NCBI GenBank assembly: GCA_007115975.1
Contig: SKJJ01000047.1
Coordinates: forward strand, 1 to 51,092
Direction: 5' to 3'
DNA from: Chitinispirillum sp.
GTDB taxonomy: Bacteria; Fibrobacterota; Chitinivibrionia; Chitinivibrionales; Chitinispirillaceae
DNA: 51,092 bases
Shown: piece after piece, positions 8,435-16,081 of the stretch
Layout: each line of letters starts with the position of its first letter
Position numbering within the stretch: position 1 is the first letter of the stretch
Made by a program: the position numbers and the translations under genes
The notes under the pieces: generated by a model
What the model saw: the letters and a program-made list of their open reading frames with translations, nothing else
What the model was told of the DNA's origin: nothing
Databases searched by the model: none

Positions 8435-9334
8435 ATGGATCTCTTCTCAAAATTAAAAACCGGACTGAGCAAAACAAGAAATCAGATTGCCTCCATAGTA
8501 AAAACAGGACCAGTCAATGAGGAGTTGTATGAGTCTCTTGAGGAGGCACTTATTGCTGCAGATGTTGGACTCGATCTCTCAATGGAGACGGTGGACAGAC
8601 TAAGAGATGAGGTGAAACAGCAGAGAGTGACCGATATGCCTGGGGTACTCTCGCTTTTAAAAGAGTTACTTGTTTCTGATCTTAAAAAAGAGAAGCTCCC
8701 GGAGGACTTTCCGCCCAAACCATGGATTGTTCTGGTCGTGGGTGTAAATGGGGTTGGTAAGACTACCACTATAGGAAAAATCGCTCATGAGCTGAGAAAC
8801 AGCGGCAAGAAAGTGATGCTGGGAGCTGCGGATACTTTTAGGGCGGGGGCTATTGAACAGTTGAAGATATGGGCTCAGCGTACCGGATGTGATTTTGTCG
8901 CGCAACATGAGGGGGCCGATGCCGCATCGGTGGCCTTTGACGCTATTGAGGCAGCAAAGAGCAGAGATGTGGATGTATTGCTTCTTGATACTGCCGGAAG
9001 ACTTCATAATAAAGTCAATTTGATGAACGAACTGAGTAAAATTGTTCGGGTTATAAAAGCAAATGTACCTCACGCCCCCAATGAAACACTTTTGGTAGTT
9101 GATGCAACCACCGGGCAGAATGCTTTAAAGCAGGCTGAAGTTTTCAACTCAATAGTCGAGATAACGGGGCTTATAATATCAAAACTTGATGGTACAGCAA
9201 AAGGTGGTGTTGCTCTGGCCCTGACCAACAAATTACGGGTCCCTGTTCGAAAGATAGGCGTTGGTGAGGGGATTGATGATCTGCAGGATTTTAACGCCCA
9301 CGATTTCGTGCAAGCGATGCTTGGGGATTCATGA
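8435..9334 (+). CDS. ftsY: Signal recognition particle receptor FtsY
   Basis: A 299-residue SRP-GTPase that docks ribosome-SRP complexes at the membrane. The NG domain is complete: P-loop GVNGVGKTTT (from residue 103), DTFRAGA, DTAGRLHNK, SKLDGTAKGG and the closing GVGEGIDDLQDF. The acidic A domain of enterobacterial FtsY is missing, as in many phyla. ATG 8435 is preceded by caggaaag; a longer frame from 8384 lacks support. The gene ends directly against the convergent small membrane gene on the other strand (stop codons abut at 9334/9335). Confidence 0.96.
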   Translation: MDLFSKLKTGLSKTRNQIASIVKTGPVNEELYESLEEALIAADVGLDLSMETVDRLRDEVKQQRVTDMPGVLSLLKELLVSDLKKEKLPEDFPPKPWIVLVVGVNGVGKTTTIGKIAHELRNSGKKVMLGAADTFRAGAIEQLKIWAQRTGCDFVAQHEGADAASVAFDAIEAAKSRDVDVLLLDTAGRLHNKVNLMNELSKIVRVIKANVPHAPNETLLVVDATTGQNALKQAEVFNSIVEITGLIISKLDGTAKGGVALALTNKLRVPVRKIGVGEGIDDLQDFNAHDFVQAMLGDS

Positions 9335-9481
9335 TCACTCCTCGCCGTAAAGCCGCTTTACATGCTTTTCGCTCAGCTCTGTAAGGTGTATTACCGCCTT
9401 TTCAATTCTGATAAACTGGACAGAAATTATCAGTAAAAAGGCGATCATAAATAGTGCAAGACAAACCGCTATAAAAAGCAT
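9335..9481 (-). CDS. Small single-pass membrane protein (48 aa)
   Basis: A short frame in the minus direction reads MLFIAVCLALFMIAFLL..., then a charged tail ending LYGEE. Residues 2-22 form one hydrophobic helix; the remainder is amphipathic and rich in E, K and H. The ribosome site aggagcaagt directly precedes the ATG, which is strong support for a real gene of this length. It starts 19 nt after the tsaD stop, so it is the last gene of the STAS-like/tsaD operon, and its stop abuts that of ftsY. No function recognised; a membrane-anchored accessory peptide is possible. Confidence 0.6.
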   Translation of the reverse strand: MLFIAVCLALFMIAFLLIISVQFIRIEKAVIHLTELSEKHVKRLYGEE

Positions 9482-9500
9482 ACTTGCTCCTGTTCTGAGA

Positions 9501-10484
9501 TTATAATGTTCCGGCCGGATTTAGTCTTGGAAAACGTAAGCTGCCTCTTTGAGCCCTCAGGTAGCCGGCCATAGCTATCATGTCCCCATTGTCGCAACAC
9601 AGCGATGGTAGGGGGAAATAGAGGTCTTTTGAAAAGGTCTTCCCCAGCTCCTCCCGTAACTTACCGTTGCAGGCTACACCACCTACAACACCAACTGTCC
9701 TCACACCGCTCTTTTGAGCTGCTATGAGCAGATTTTTTCTTAAAGAGTCGATCACTGCCCTCTGAAATGCACTGCAGATATTGGCCCTGTTTGTATCAAT
9801 AAACCCCTCGTCTTTGTCTTTGAGGTAATATTTAAGAGCGGTTTTTAAGCCGGAAAAACTGAAATCCGGGTTTGGTCCGGATACTTTGGCAACCGGGAAT
9901 CTTACCAGGTCTGGGTCTGTTGCTTTTGCAGCCTCCTGCTCTATTGCTCTGCCTGCTGGGTAGGAGAAACCCAGCAGTTTACCGGCCTTATCAAAGGCCT
10001 CCCCAGCTGCATCGTCTACCGTCTGTCCAAGACAGCGGTATTTCCCAAAAGCCTCTACGTGATAAATGGCAGTATGTCCCCCAGAGACAACAAGTGCAAG
10101 AAAGGGCAACGGGATCTCTGGATGGTTTAGAAAAAGAGCACTGATATGACCCTCAAGGTGATTAATGCCACTGACCGGTATACCGTAGGCGGTGTGCATA
10201 CCAAGAGCATAGCTTATCCCCACAAGCAGTGCACCGGCAAGCCCCGGACTGTCGCTTACTGCTATAAGTCCAAGCTCCCTGGGGGATATGTCGGCTTGCC
10301 TGAAAACAGTTGAGGTTATGGTGTCGATTTTTTCCATGTGCGCACGGGATGCTATTTCAGGGACCACTCCACCGAATTGCGAGTGCTCGGCCTGGGAATA
10401 GATCGCACTGGAAAGGATCTTGCCATCCTCAAGAACTGCTGCAGAGGTCTCATCACAGGAGGTCTCAATTCCAAGAACAATCAT
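9501..10484 (-). CDS. tsaD: tRNA N6-adenosine threonylcarbamoyltransferase TsaD
   Basis: A 327-residue ASKHA-fold protein that transfers threonylcarbamoyl to A37 of ANN-decoding tRNAs, working with TsaB, TsaE and TsaC. It opens with LGIETSCDETS, includes the metal-binding histidines of INHLEGH, has VSGGHTAIYHV, and ends with the DNGDMIAMAGY segment. The length fits the family (about 335). It starts 3 nt after the upstream membrane protein stop, so the two are co-transcribed. The product is the substrate of MtaB, encoded 3 kb away on the other strand. The ribosome site is weak (gga), which suggests translational coupling. Confidence 0.97.
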   Translation of the reverse strand: MIVLGIETSCDETSAAVLEDGKILSSAIYSQAEHSQFGGVVPEIASRAHMEKIDTITSTVFRQADISPRELGLIAVSDSPGLAGALLVGISYALGMHTAYGIPVSGINHLEGHISALFLNHPEIPLPFLALVVSGGHTAIYHVEAFGKYRCLGQTVDDAAGEAFDKAGKLLGFSYPAGRAIEQEAAKATDPDLVRFPVAKVSGPNPDFSFSGLKTALKYYLKDKDEGFIDTNRANICSAFQRAVIDSLRKNLLIAAQKSGVRTVGVVGGVACNGKLREELGKTFSKDLYFPLPSLCCDNGDMIAMAGYLRAQRGSLRFPRLNPAGTL

Positions 10485-10487
10485 GGA

Positions 10488-11372
10488 TCAAATTTTCCGA
10501 ATCAGTTGGGACAATGACGGGTCATTTAAGAGTTGATCCCTAATCTCATCGTCACAGTTTATGAAAGACAGTGTCGTACTCTGTTGTTGACACACTGAAT
10601 GGATCTTTTTCAAATATCGCAACTCCTGATCGTGTAAAAAGGAGATCTCATCAAAGTCTATCTGAACCATCGGTACCGGTTTTTGCAGAACTTTTTTCAG
10701 CTCCTCAAGCAGTGTTGTAAAATCTGCATCCCGTGAGGTGGGGGAGTAGAGGGGCAGGGTAGTGATGTCACTGTTTTCGGTTGGGGGAACTGCTACAACA
10801 TCCATGACATTGTCCTCTATGGTCGTCTCCTCAGCACGGCGAGTGGGGGGGGGCGGTGGTGCACTTTCAGCCCGTGGCTGTTTGGATGGCTCCTGAGGGG
10901 CTTTGTTGGGGGTGGTGTCATTAATGAAATGATCTTTTAGTGCAGTTGCAGAAGCGTCATACTCGTTTTCCCCGGTATCGGTGTAAAAATTGTTGAGCTC
11001 TTGGTCACTCGAGGGTTGGCCAGGCTCAGGTACCAGAAAATCCGAGGTGTTGTTGTAGGGGTCTCTTACATTGCGCACGATTTGGATAGAATCGTTCATA
11101 TACCTGCTGGGGCTCTCTTGCCGGGGTTCCCCAGATAGGGGGTGGTCACTCATTTTTTCTCCATTATCGTCATCACATACAGCGCTTTGAGGGTGTCGCT
11201 CCTCTTTTTTTATCTGATCGATCTGGCGAAGGCGCTTCTGAATGGCATCTTCCAAAGATGATGTTCTTGCGGATATCCTGGTGTGGGCAATCCAGTTAAT
11301 AATTGCAAGCACGCATGAAACGATCAGCAGAATGAATACTGAGCCGTATATGAGATAGATATTTGATAGCAT
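10488..11372 (-). CDS. Membrane-anchored protein with C-terminal STAS-like domain
   Basis: A 294-residue protein. Residues 5-30 form a single hydrophobic helix (IYLIYGSVFILLIVSCVLAI), followed by a long low-complexity, probably disordered linker with a PPPPPTRR run encoded by nine consecutive C. The last 65 residues look like a STAS fold: a strand VQIDFDEISF, a helix after the loop, a second strand TLSFINCD and a closing helix. The phospho-serine loop is not conserved (FLHDQEL instead of DSSG), so it may bind a partner without being phosphorylated. It is the first gene of the operon with tsaD and the 48-residue membrane peptide. The family assignment is tentative. Confidence 0.65.
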   Translation of the reverse strand: MLSNIYLIYGSVFILLIVSCVLAIINWIAHTRISARTSSLEDAIQKRLRQIDQIKKEERHPQSAVCDDDNGEKMSDHPLSGEPRQESPSRYMNDSIQIVRNVRDPYNNTSDFLVPEPGQPSSDQELNNFYTDTGENEYDASATALKDHFINDTTPNKAPQEPSKQPRAESAPPPPPTRRAEETTIEDNVMDVVAVPPTENSDITTLPLYSPTSRDADFTTLLEELKKVLQKPVPMVQIDFDEISFLHDQELRYLKKIHSVCQQQSTTLSFINCDDEIRDQLLNDPSLSQLIRKI

Positions 11373-11552
11373 AGTTTTCCCTGTTACGTACTTAAAATAA
11401 TAGTTGTTTGAGAAGACAATCCATAATAATGCTCCTGGTGGTATGGTATCAAACTCTTCGGTTGTAAAAAGTGTAAATTGTTGCAGGCTCTAAAATTTAT
11501 ATTACTTTAATATAGATACATATGCAATTTAATTAAAACGGCGGGAAGAGGT

Positions 11553-12467
11553 ATGGGATATTCGATCCTAGTAGCAGACAGTGATCAGGAGATTTACAGG
11601 TGTATAACGGACATATTTTCTCCCCTGGGTGTGGCGGTAAGTTGGGCAAAAGAGGGGGTGCAAGCCCTGAATATGATTGAGAATTATATGCCGCAGATGG
11701 TTTTCGCTGATATTGACCTTTGCCCAATGGGTGGTTTTGAGCTTTTAGGCACAATGGAGGGGAAATTTCCCGGTATAGAAAGGGTGTTGATGACCCAGGG
11801 AGATGTAGAGTCGTTTTTGTCCCGGGTGAAAGAGTACAATATTGGTACGGTTCTGGCCAAGGGAAAAGACTTTGTATACAATGACATTAAAGCCTATCTC
11901 AAGGGACTTCTGGAGCAAAACACCTTTGGGCTTGAGCGATACTTTCCGGATCAGGTCCTTAAAAAAGAGTCGATCACCTGTTATTCAAAGGCAAAAAAGA
12001 TCTGCTCCGGTATCGCGGAGCTTTACCCTGGTGAGGCTTCGGTGTATGTTGAAATAGCAGTTGATGAGTTGGTTTCCAATGCGGTATTCCACGGGGTGCT
12101 TCAGCTTTCAGGGTTGGAGCGGGAGTGTTGGTGTGAGCAGCAAACTATTCCCCGGCAGGAGGCTGTGACCATCAGTTGGGCATCTGATAATGAAAAGCTT
12201 GGGGTTTCAGTGGAGGATTCAAGCGGTGAACTCAAAAAGAGTGACATGCTGCACTGGTTTGAAAACAGTGCAGGGGCTCATAACCAGGAGCAGATGCTGG
12301 TTCATGGCAGGGGGCTTTTGCTTGTTCGCAAGCTTATTGATCGGTTTATAGTAAATATCGAATGCGGTAGCCGAACGGAGTGTATTCTACTTCAGTATTT
12401 CAACAGGGATTATGTAGAGAGTAGTAAACCGGTTTTGATCTACGACACCAACAAAAATTACCGTTGA
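11553..12467 (+). CDS. Receiver domain fused to RsbW-like serine kinase/ATPase
   Basis: A 304-residue protein. Residues 1-125 are a CheY-like receiver with the acidic pair in VADSDQ, the phospho-aspartate at D53 (FADIDLCPMGG) and a lysine in the VLAKG strand. Residues about 140-290 are a GHKL ATPase of the RsbW/SpoIIAB type, with the N-box VDELVSNAVFHG and the G-box HGRGLLLVRKLIDRF. It lacks a dimerisation/His domain, so it is expected to be a serine kinase or anti-sigma switch controlled by receiver phosphorylation, likely acting with STAS proteins such as the one at 4324. Start: ATG 11553 with gggaagagg upstream. Confidence 0.87.
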   Translation: MGYSILVADSDQEIYRCITDIFSPLGVAVSWAKEGVQALNMIENYMPQMVFADIDLCPMGGFELLGTMEGKFPGIERVLMTQGDVESFLSRVKEYNIGTVLAKGKDFVYNDIKAYLKGLLEQNTFGLERYFPDQVLKKESITCYSKAKKICSGIAELYPGEASVYVEIAVDELVSNAVFHGVLQLSGLERECWCEQQTIPRQEAVTISWASDNEKLGVSVEDSSGELKKSDMLHWFENSAGAHNQEQMLVHGRGLLLVRKLIDRFIVNIECGSRTECILLQYFNRDYVESSKPVLIYDTNKNYR

Positions 12468-12582
12468 AGGTAAAAATTACCGAACAGTAACATTGATTCC
12501 CTTCGTTGTTCTGTCGGAATGCTGAATATAGAGAACTGGCGGGGTTATTTTTTTTGGCCCGCACTTTGCTTTTGTATCTGTC

Positions 12583-12948
12583 ATGTCATCAAGCTTTCAT
12601 GTTTTGATTATCGATGATGACCCCAGCTCCTGCGAGGCTCTGTCACGGCCCCTTTCGAGGTTGGGGTGCAAGGTCTCAGTCAGAGGGACTGCAGAGCAGG
12701 GGGTACGGTATCTTAAACAGAGAAGTTTTGATGCTGTGTTTGTTGCTCTCTGTGTACGGGAGATGGGGGCGAGGGCTGTGGCACGAGTGGTAAAGCTGCA
12801 ATCGCAGAGCACAAGATTTTTTCTTGTAACCGGCTGGAAGGGTGAACTTGAGGCGAATCTCTTACGTTTTGACGGGATCCATGAAGTTATAAGGAAACCC
12901 TTCAATTTTGCCGAAATCAGAGATAAGGTGCTGGAGCACTTAGGATAA
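12583..12948 (+). CDS. Degenerate receiver (pseudo-receiver) protein
   Basis: A 121-residue stand-alone receiver. The metal-binding acidic cluster is intact (DDD, residues 11-13), as are the Thr83 position (LVTGW) and Lys105 (RKPF), but the phospho-acceptor aspartate is replaced by alanine at residue 55 (FDAVFVALCVREMG). It should fold as a CheY-like domain without being phosphorylated in the usual way. It follows the receiver/ATPase fusion by 115 nt and may work with it. There is no output domain. The ATG at 12583 lacks a clear ribosome site. Confidence 0.82.
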   Translation: MSSSFHVLIIDDDPSSCEALSRPLSRLGCKVSVRGTAEQGVRYLKQRSFDAVFVALCVREMGARAVARVVKLQSQSTRFFLVTGWKGELEANLLRFDGIHEVIRKPFNFAEIRDKVLEHLG

Positions 12949-12954
12949 AAAATT

Positions 12955-13009
12955 ATGGATTCGGGGCCTGAATACTTTGTTTTAACACCCGTGGAGCCCC
13001 CGGATCCAT
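12955..13009. repeat. Imperfect inverted repeat after the pseudo-receiver gene
   Basis: ATGGATTCGGGGC (12955-12967) pairs with GCCCCCGGATCCAT (12996-13009) with one mismatch and one bulge, enclosing about 28 nt. It sits six bases after the stop of the pseudo-receiver gene. No T-run follows, so it is not a standard terminator; it could stabilise the 3' end of the transcript or bind a protein. Confidence 0.5.
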
Positions 13010-13038
13010 ATTACCTTTAAAACAGACGCACTTACGAC

Positions 13039-13191
13039 ATGAAACTTTTTTGCATAGAATGCGGTAAAAAACTCGAACACGATTCTCAACTGAACCTTAT
13101 GTGTCATGCGTGTCAGGATAAAATGGAGAATGATTTCAGAATCATGGAAATACACGATCTGCTCACTGAAGACAATCTCCAAATTTTCTGA
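13039..13191 (+). CDS. Small zinc-ribbon-like protein (50 aa)
   Basis: A 50-residue frame starting MKLFCIECGKK with two cysteine pairs, CIEC (residues 5-8) and, after CH, CHAC (about 27-30), giving a CxxC...CxxC zinc-knuckle arrangement, followed by an acidic helix. No convincing ribosome site is visible before the ATG. The spaced cysteine pairs argue for a real product, since random frames seldom hold them. It follows the signalling genes and precedes a short exported protein. Function unknown; small zinc ribbons of this kind often regulate or bind nucleic acid. Confidence 0.55.
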   Translation: MKLFCIECGKKLEHDSQLNLMCHACQDKMENDFRIMEIHDLLTEDNLQIF

Positions 13192-13267
13192 AAAAAAAAT
13201 TGCATATCGCTCCCTTTTTCTATATATTATACACTATACCACATTACTTACTGAAACGGTGAGATAT

Positions 13268-13486
13268 ATGAAAACAGCAAAAACCACATTCGCCAGTCTT
13301 GTTATGCTACTGATGCTTAATGCCGCTGTTGTTGTCCAGCAGCCAGACTCCACTGCCTCTCAGGACAACACCTCATATAATTCATCTAAATACAACAGCA
13401 CAACCCAATCCCTTTCACGCCAGGCACGCGTCATTGAGCCGGTTACCACTACCAACTGGTCTAAAATCAAAGACCTTTTCAAGTAA
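13268..13486 (+). CDS. Small exported protein (72 aa)
   Basis: A 72-residue protein with an N-terminal signal-like segment (KTAK, then about 17 hydrophobic residues ending NAAVVVQQ), followed by a polar Ser/Thr/Asn-rich stretch. An open frame extends upstream to 13106, but ggtgag lies 6 nt before ATG 13268, and the signal peptide starts there. Signal cleavage is probable near residue 21-23. No recognisable domain. It may be an envelope peptide or a degraded exported gene. Confidence 0.55.
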   Translation: MKTAKTTFASLVMLLMLNAAVVVQQPDSTASQDNTSYNSSKYNSTTQSLSRQARVIEPVTTTNWSKIKDLFK

Positions 13487-13945
13487 ATTCAAAATCCGCT
13501 TCTTTGTTTAAAAACCCCTCTCTGCCTTACAGTTATGCATCTGTCAAATATATTTTGTGCTCTTCTCAGTTACAGCCCCATCCGTTTATACGATAGCAGA
13601 AAAGAGAAAAAAACAGCCGGTATCTGCACAGCAGTAGAAGGACGGGTATCACTATACACTATAAAAGGATCACCATAAAAGGATTATCACTTTCCAAGTG
13701 GTCAGTTTTCGGGAAGGCGCATTGATGAATTATCCCCGAAACCGAAGTGGTCTTCGCAAGAGTATGGCGGCTATAGATGGGGTCATTATAAAACAGAAGG
13801 TGGGCAGTCGGGATCAGGGGGCAAAAGAGCAGCTCAATTGAAATGTCTGAATTTAGTGAACGGTACCTATCTATTAACTATTTTCAGTGGAATCAACAGA
13901 TGATTTTTACCGTACTTTTTGTCCAATAAGGACCTTTTTTCTGAA
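13487..13945. other. Intergenic region with an orphan open frame
   Basis: The region lies between a small exported-protein gene and the DUF512 gene. Two copies of ataaaaggat at about 13660 and 13675 form a short direct repeat. Just after it an open frame (13679-13903) begins without a start codon. No promoter of good quality or RNA gene was seen. Confidence 0.5.
13679..13903 (+). pseudogene. Start-less 74-codon reading frame, possible gene-end remnant
   Basis: From a TAA at 13676 the frame stays open for 74 codons to TGA at 13901, with no ATG or GTG near its beginning. The translation includes FPSGQFSGRRIDELSP and ends LNLVNGTYLLTIFSG, which resembles the last beta-strand of a secreted beta-sandwich protein. 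The codon make-up looks coding-like. I read it as a possible remnant of the C-terminus of an exported protein; chance is a real alternative. Confidence 0.25.
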
Positions 13946-15304
13946 ATGAACACCAAAACAGGCCCTGTACCAGGGTTGAAAATCCGAAAACTTCCTGTAA
14001 GCTCTTTTCTGTTTGCCTCAGGGCTGCGTCCTAAGGATGTAATTCTAACAATCAACGGGCAGAACATACACGATGAGCTCGATATGTTTTTCTATGCTGC
14101 TGAATCAGTAATGGAGATCGAGTTCCTCAGAAATAACAGAAAACAGCAAACTACCGCTGTGCGCTCTTTTGAGAGCAGTGTTGACGCTGAATTTTTTGAA
14201 AAACCGGTAAACAGATGTAAAAACAACTGTGTCTTTTGTTTTATAAATCAGATGCCACCGGGATTTCGTTCCGGGCTCTATATAAAAGACGAGGATTTCA
14301 AACACTCTTTTCTCAATGGTAATTATGTAACGCTCAGCTCTGCAACCAAAAATGATCTGGACAGGGTCGTACAGATGGGCCTCTCACCACTCTATATATC
14401 GGTGCATGCCACCGATACCGGGGTGAGAAAGAGAATGCTTGGTAATTCGGCAGCCCCCGACATCCTCTCTCAGCTCTGCTATCTGGCAGATAACGGTATC
14501 TCCTTTCACACACAAATTGTGGTCTGCCCCGGTTACAATGACAAAGCGGTACTGGAGAAATCTGTTGTGGATCTTCTGGCATTTAAAGAGAGTCTGCTCT
14601 CCATTGCCATTGTGCCCGTAGGGCTGACAAAACACAGAAAGGTTCCGCTTGACCCTGTTGACAGAGAGGGCGCTTTGGCGATTTTTCAACTGGTTGAAAA
14701 ACTCAACAGACAAGGCCCCGCAAGGGGGAAATTGTTTCTTGCAGATGAGTTATTCATTACGGCCCAGATTACAATGCCGGGGAAGAGTTACTATGAAGAC
14801 TATCCACAAATAGAAAACGGTGTTGGATTAGTGTGCCAGTTACTTGAAAACTGGAAAATGGTTAAAAGGCAGCTGCGGCAGGGAAAACTCCGTTTTAAAC
14901 CGCATAACCAACCAGTCCTGGTGGTGACGTCTGTTCTTGCACTGCCTTTTTTGAAAAAAGTCTTCTCCCAAATAGAGAATCTCACCGGAGGAGTATATCA
15001 GGTAGTGAGTGTTGAGAACAGGGTGTTTGGTGAGAGTGTGACGGTGGCAGGACTTATCACTGCAACCGATCTTATAAAAAGAGTTAAGGAGCACCTTAAA
15101 GAGCAGCAGGTCTCAAAAGTGCTGATTCCGGCCATTATGTTCAACTATAAGGGGTACACTCTTGACGGTTATTCGGCCCAAAGGATAGCCCGCGCTCTGG
15201 GCGCAGAGGTACAAGTTGTTTCCGGGATAGGTGATATTCCGGTTGGAAAAAAATACCTGAAGGAATACACCAGCAAAAAGGACACAAAAGATGCAAAGTG
15301 GTAA
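13946..15304 (+). CDS. DUF512 radical-SAM-like protein with N-terminal PDZ domain
   Basis: A 452-residue protein of the DUF512 family (radical-SAM fold plus PDZ), widespread in Clostridia, cyanobacteria and others and of unknown reaction. Residues about 5-70 are a PDZ-like domain (PVSSFLFASGLRPKDVILTI); the motif CKNNCVFCFINQMP holds a CxxxCxxC-type iron-sulphur site, followed by GNYVTLSS and LYISVHATD. ATG 13946 fits the family start; the open frame extends to TTG 13919 (aagga at 13926 serves either). It overlaps the pseudouridine synthase gene by 14 nt, so the two are co-expressed, hinting at RNA- or ribosome-related work. Confidence 0.88.
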   Translation: MNTKTGPVPGLKIRKLPVSSFLFASGLRPKDVILTINGQNIHDELDMFFYAAESVMEIEFLRNNRKQQTTAVRSFESSVDAEFFEKPVNRCKNNCVFCFINQMPPGFRSGLYIKDEDFKHSFLNGNYVTLSSATKNDLDRVVQMGLSPLYISVHATDTGVRKRMLGNSAAPDILSQLCYLADNGISFHTQIVVCPGYNDKAVLEKSVVDLLAFKESLLSIAIVPVGLTKHRKVPLDPVDREGALAIFQLVEKLNRQGPARGKLFLADELFITAQITMPGKSYYEDYPQIENGVGLVCQLLENWKMVKRQLRQGKLRFKPHNQPVLVVTSVLALPFLKKVFSQIENLTGGVYQVVSVENRVFGESVTVAGLITATDLIKRVKEHLKEQQVSKVLIPAIMFNYKGYTLDGYSAQRIARALGAEVQVVSGIGDIPVGKKYLKEYTSKKDTKDAKW

Positions 15305-16055
15305 CGGTGACAATATTGCAGAACCGATCAGGCTTAATCGCTTTTTGGCAATGTGCGGACTCGGTTCACGAAGAAAATGTGATGAGATTATCTCCTCAGG
15401 GAAAGTGTATGTAAACGGACAAAGAGCCACAGAGTTGGGGGTAAAGGTTGATCCTACCCGTGACAGCGTTGAATATCTGGGAGAGACCCTCAACTGCATC
15501 ACTCAAATGAAATATCTGGCTTATTATAAACCGGTGGGGATAATTGTTACAAAGCATGATCCCGAAGGACGGACCACTATTTACCAGGATATTGAGGCAA
15601 AAGGGGTTGAATCTCAAAATCTTAAATATGCCGGGAGACTGGATTATAATTCAGAAGGTTTACTTGTTTTAACAAATGATGGGGATCTTATACATGCCCT
15701 TACCCACCCCCGTTTTGGGATAAAAAAGGTGTATGAGGTTAAAACACGAAAACCGTTAACCAAAGAAGATTCCCAGCAACTGATTGCGGGAGTCCCGTCC
15801 AAGGATCAGATCCTTCGGGCTGGGGGTATCACCGGGATAGAGGGGAAAAATGACCCCTGTTGGGTCAAAATTGATCTTTATGAGGGCAAAAACCGCCAGA
15901 TAAGGCGTATGCTGGAGGCGGTAGGAAATGAGGTACTGCGGCTTAAGCGGATTCAGTTCAGCTCTGTTAAACTGGGGGCTATGAAGCCGGGTGAAATAAG
16001 GGAGCTTACTGAAAAGGAGATACGCGGGGTAAGAAATACCGGGTATAAAAAGTAG
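15291..16055 (+). CDS. rluB: 23S rRNA pseudouridine synthase, RluB/RsuA family
   Basis: A 254-residue pseudouridine synthase. Residues 10-60 are an S4 RNA-binding domain (RLNRFLAMCGLGSRRKCDEI). The catalytic domain has the family motif AGRLDYNSEGLLVLTNDGDL, in which the aspartate is the nucleophile, and NRQIRRMLEAVG near the end. The length is close to RluB/RluF/RsuA, and RluB-like modification of helix 69-type or U2605 sites is likely, but subfamily assignment is by pattern only. Start ATG 15291 with aaaagga upstream; it overlaps the DUF512 gene by 14 nt. Confidence 0.9.
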   Translation: MQSGNGDNIAEPIRLNRFLAMCGLGSRRKCDEIISSGKVYVNGQRATELGVKVDPTRDSVEYLGETLNCITQMKYLAYYKPVGIIVTKHDPEGRTTIYQDIEAKGVESQNLKYAGRLDYNSEGLLVLTNDGDLIHALTHPRFGIKKVYEVKTRKPLTKEDSQQLIAGVPSKDQILRAGGITGIEGKNDPCWVKIDLYEGKNRQIRRMLEAVGNEVLRLKRIQFSSVKLGAMKPGEIRELTEKEIRGVRNTGYKK

Positions 16056-16081
16056 CGAACAACAACTGGAGGTGCTATTTC

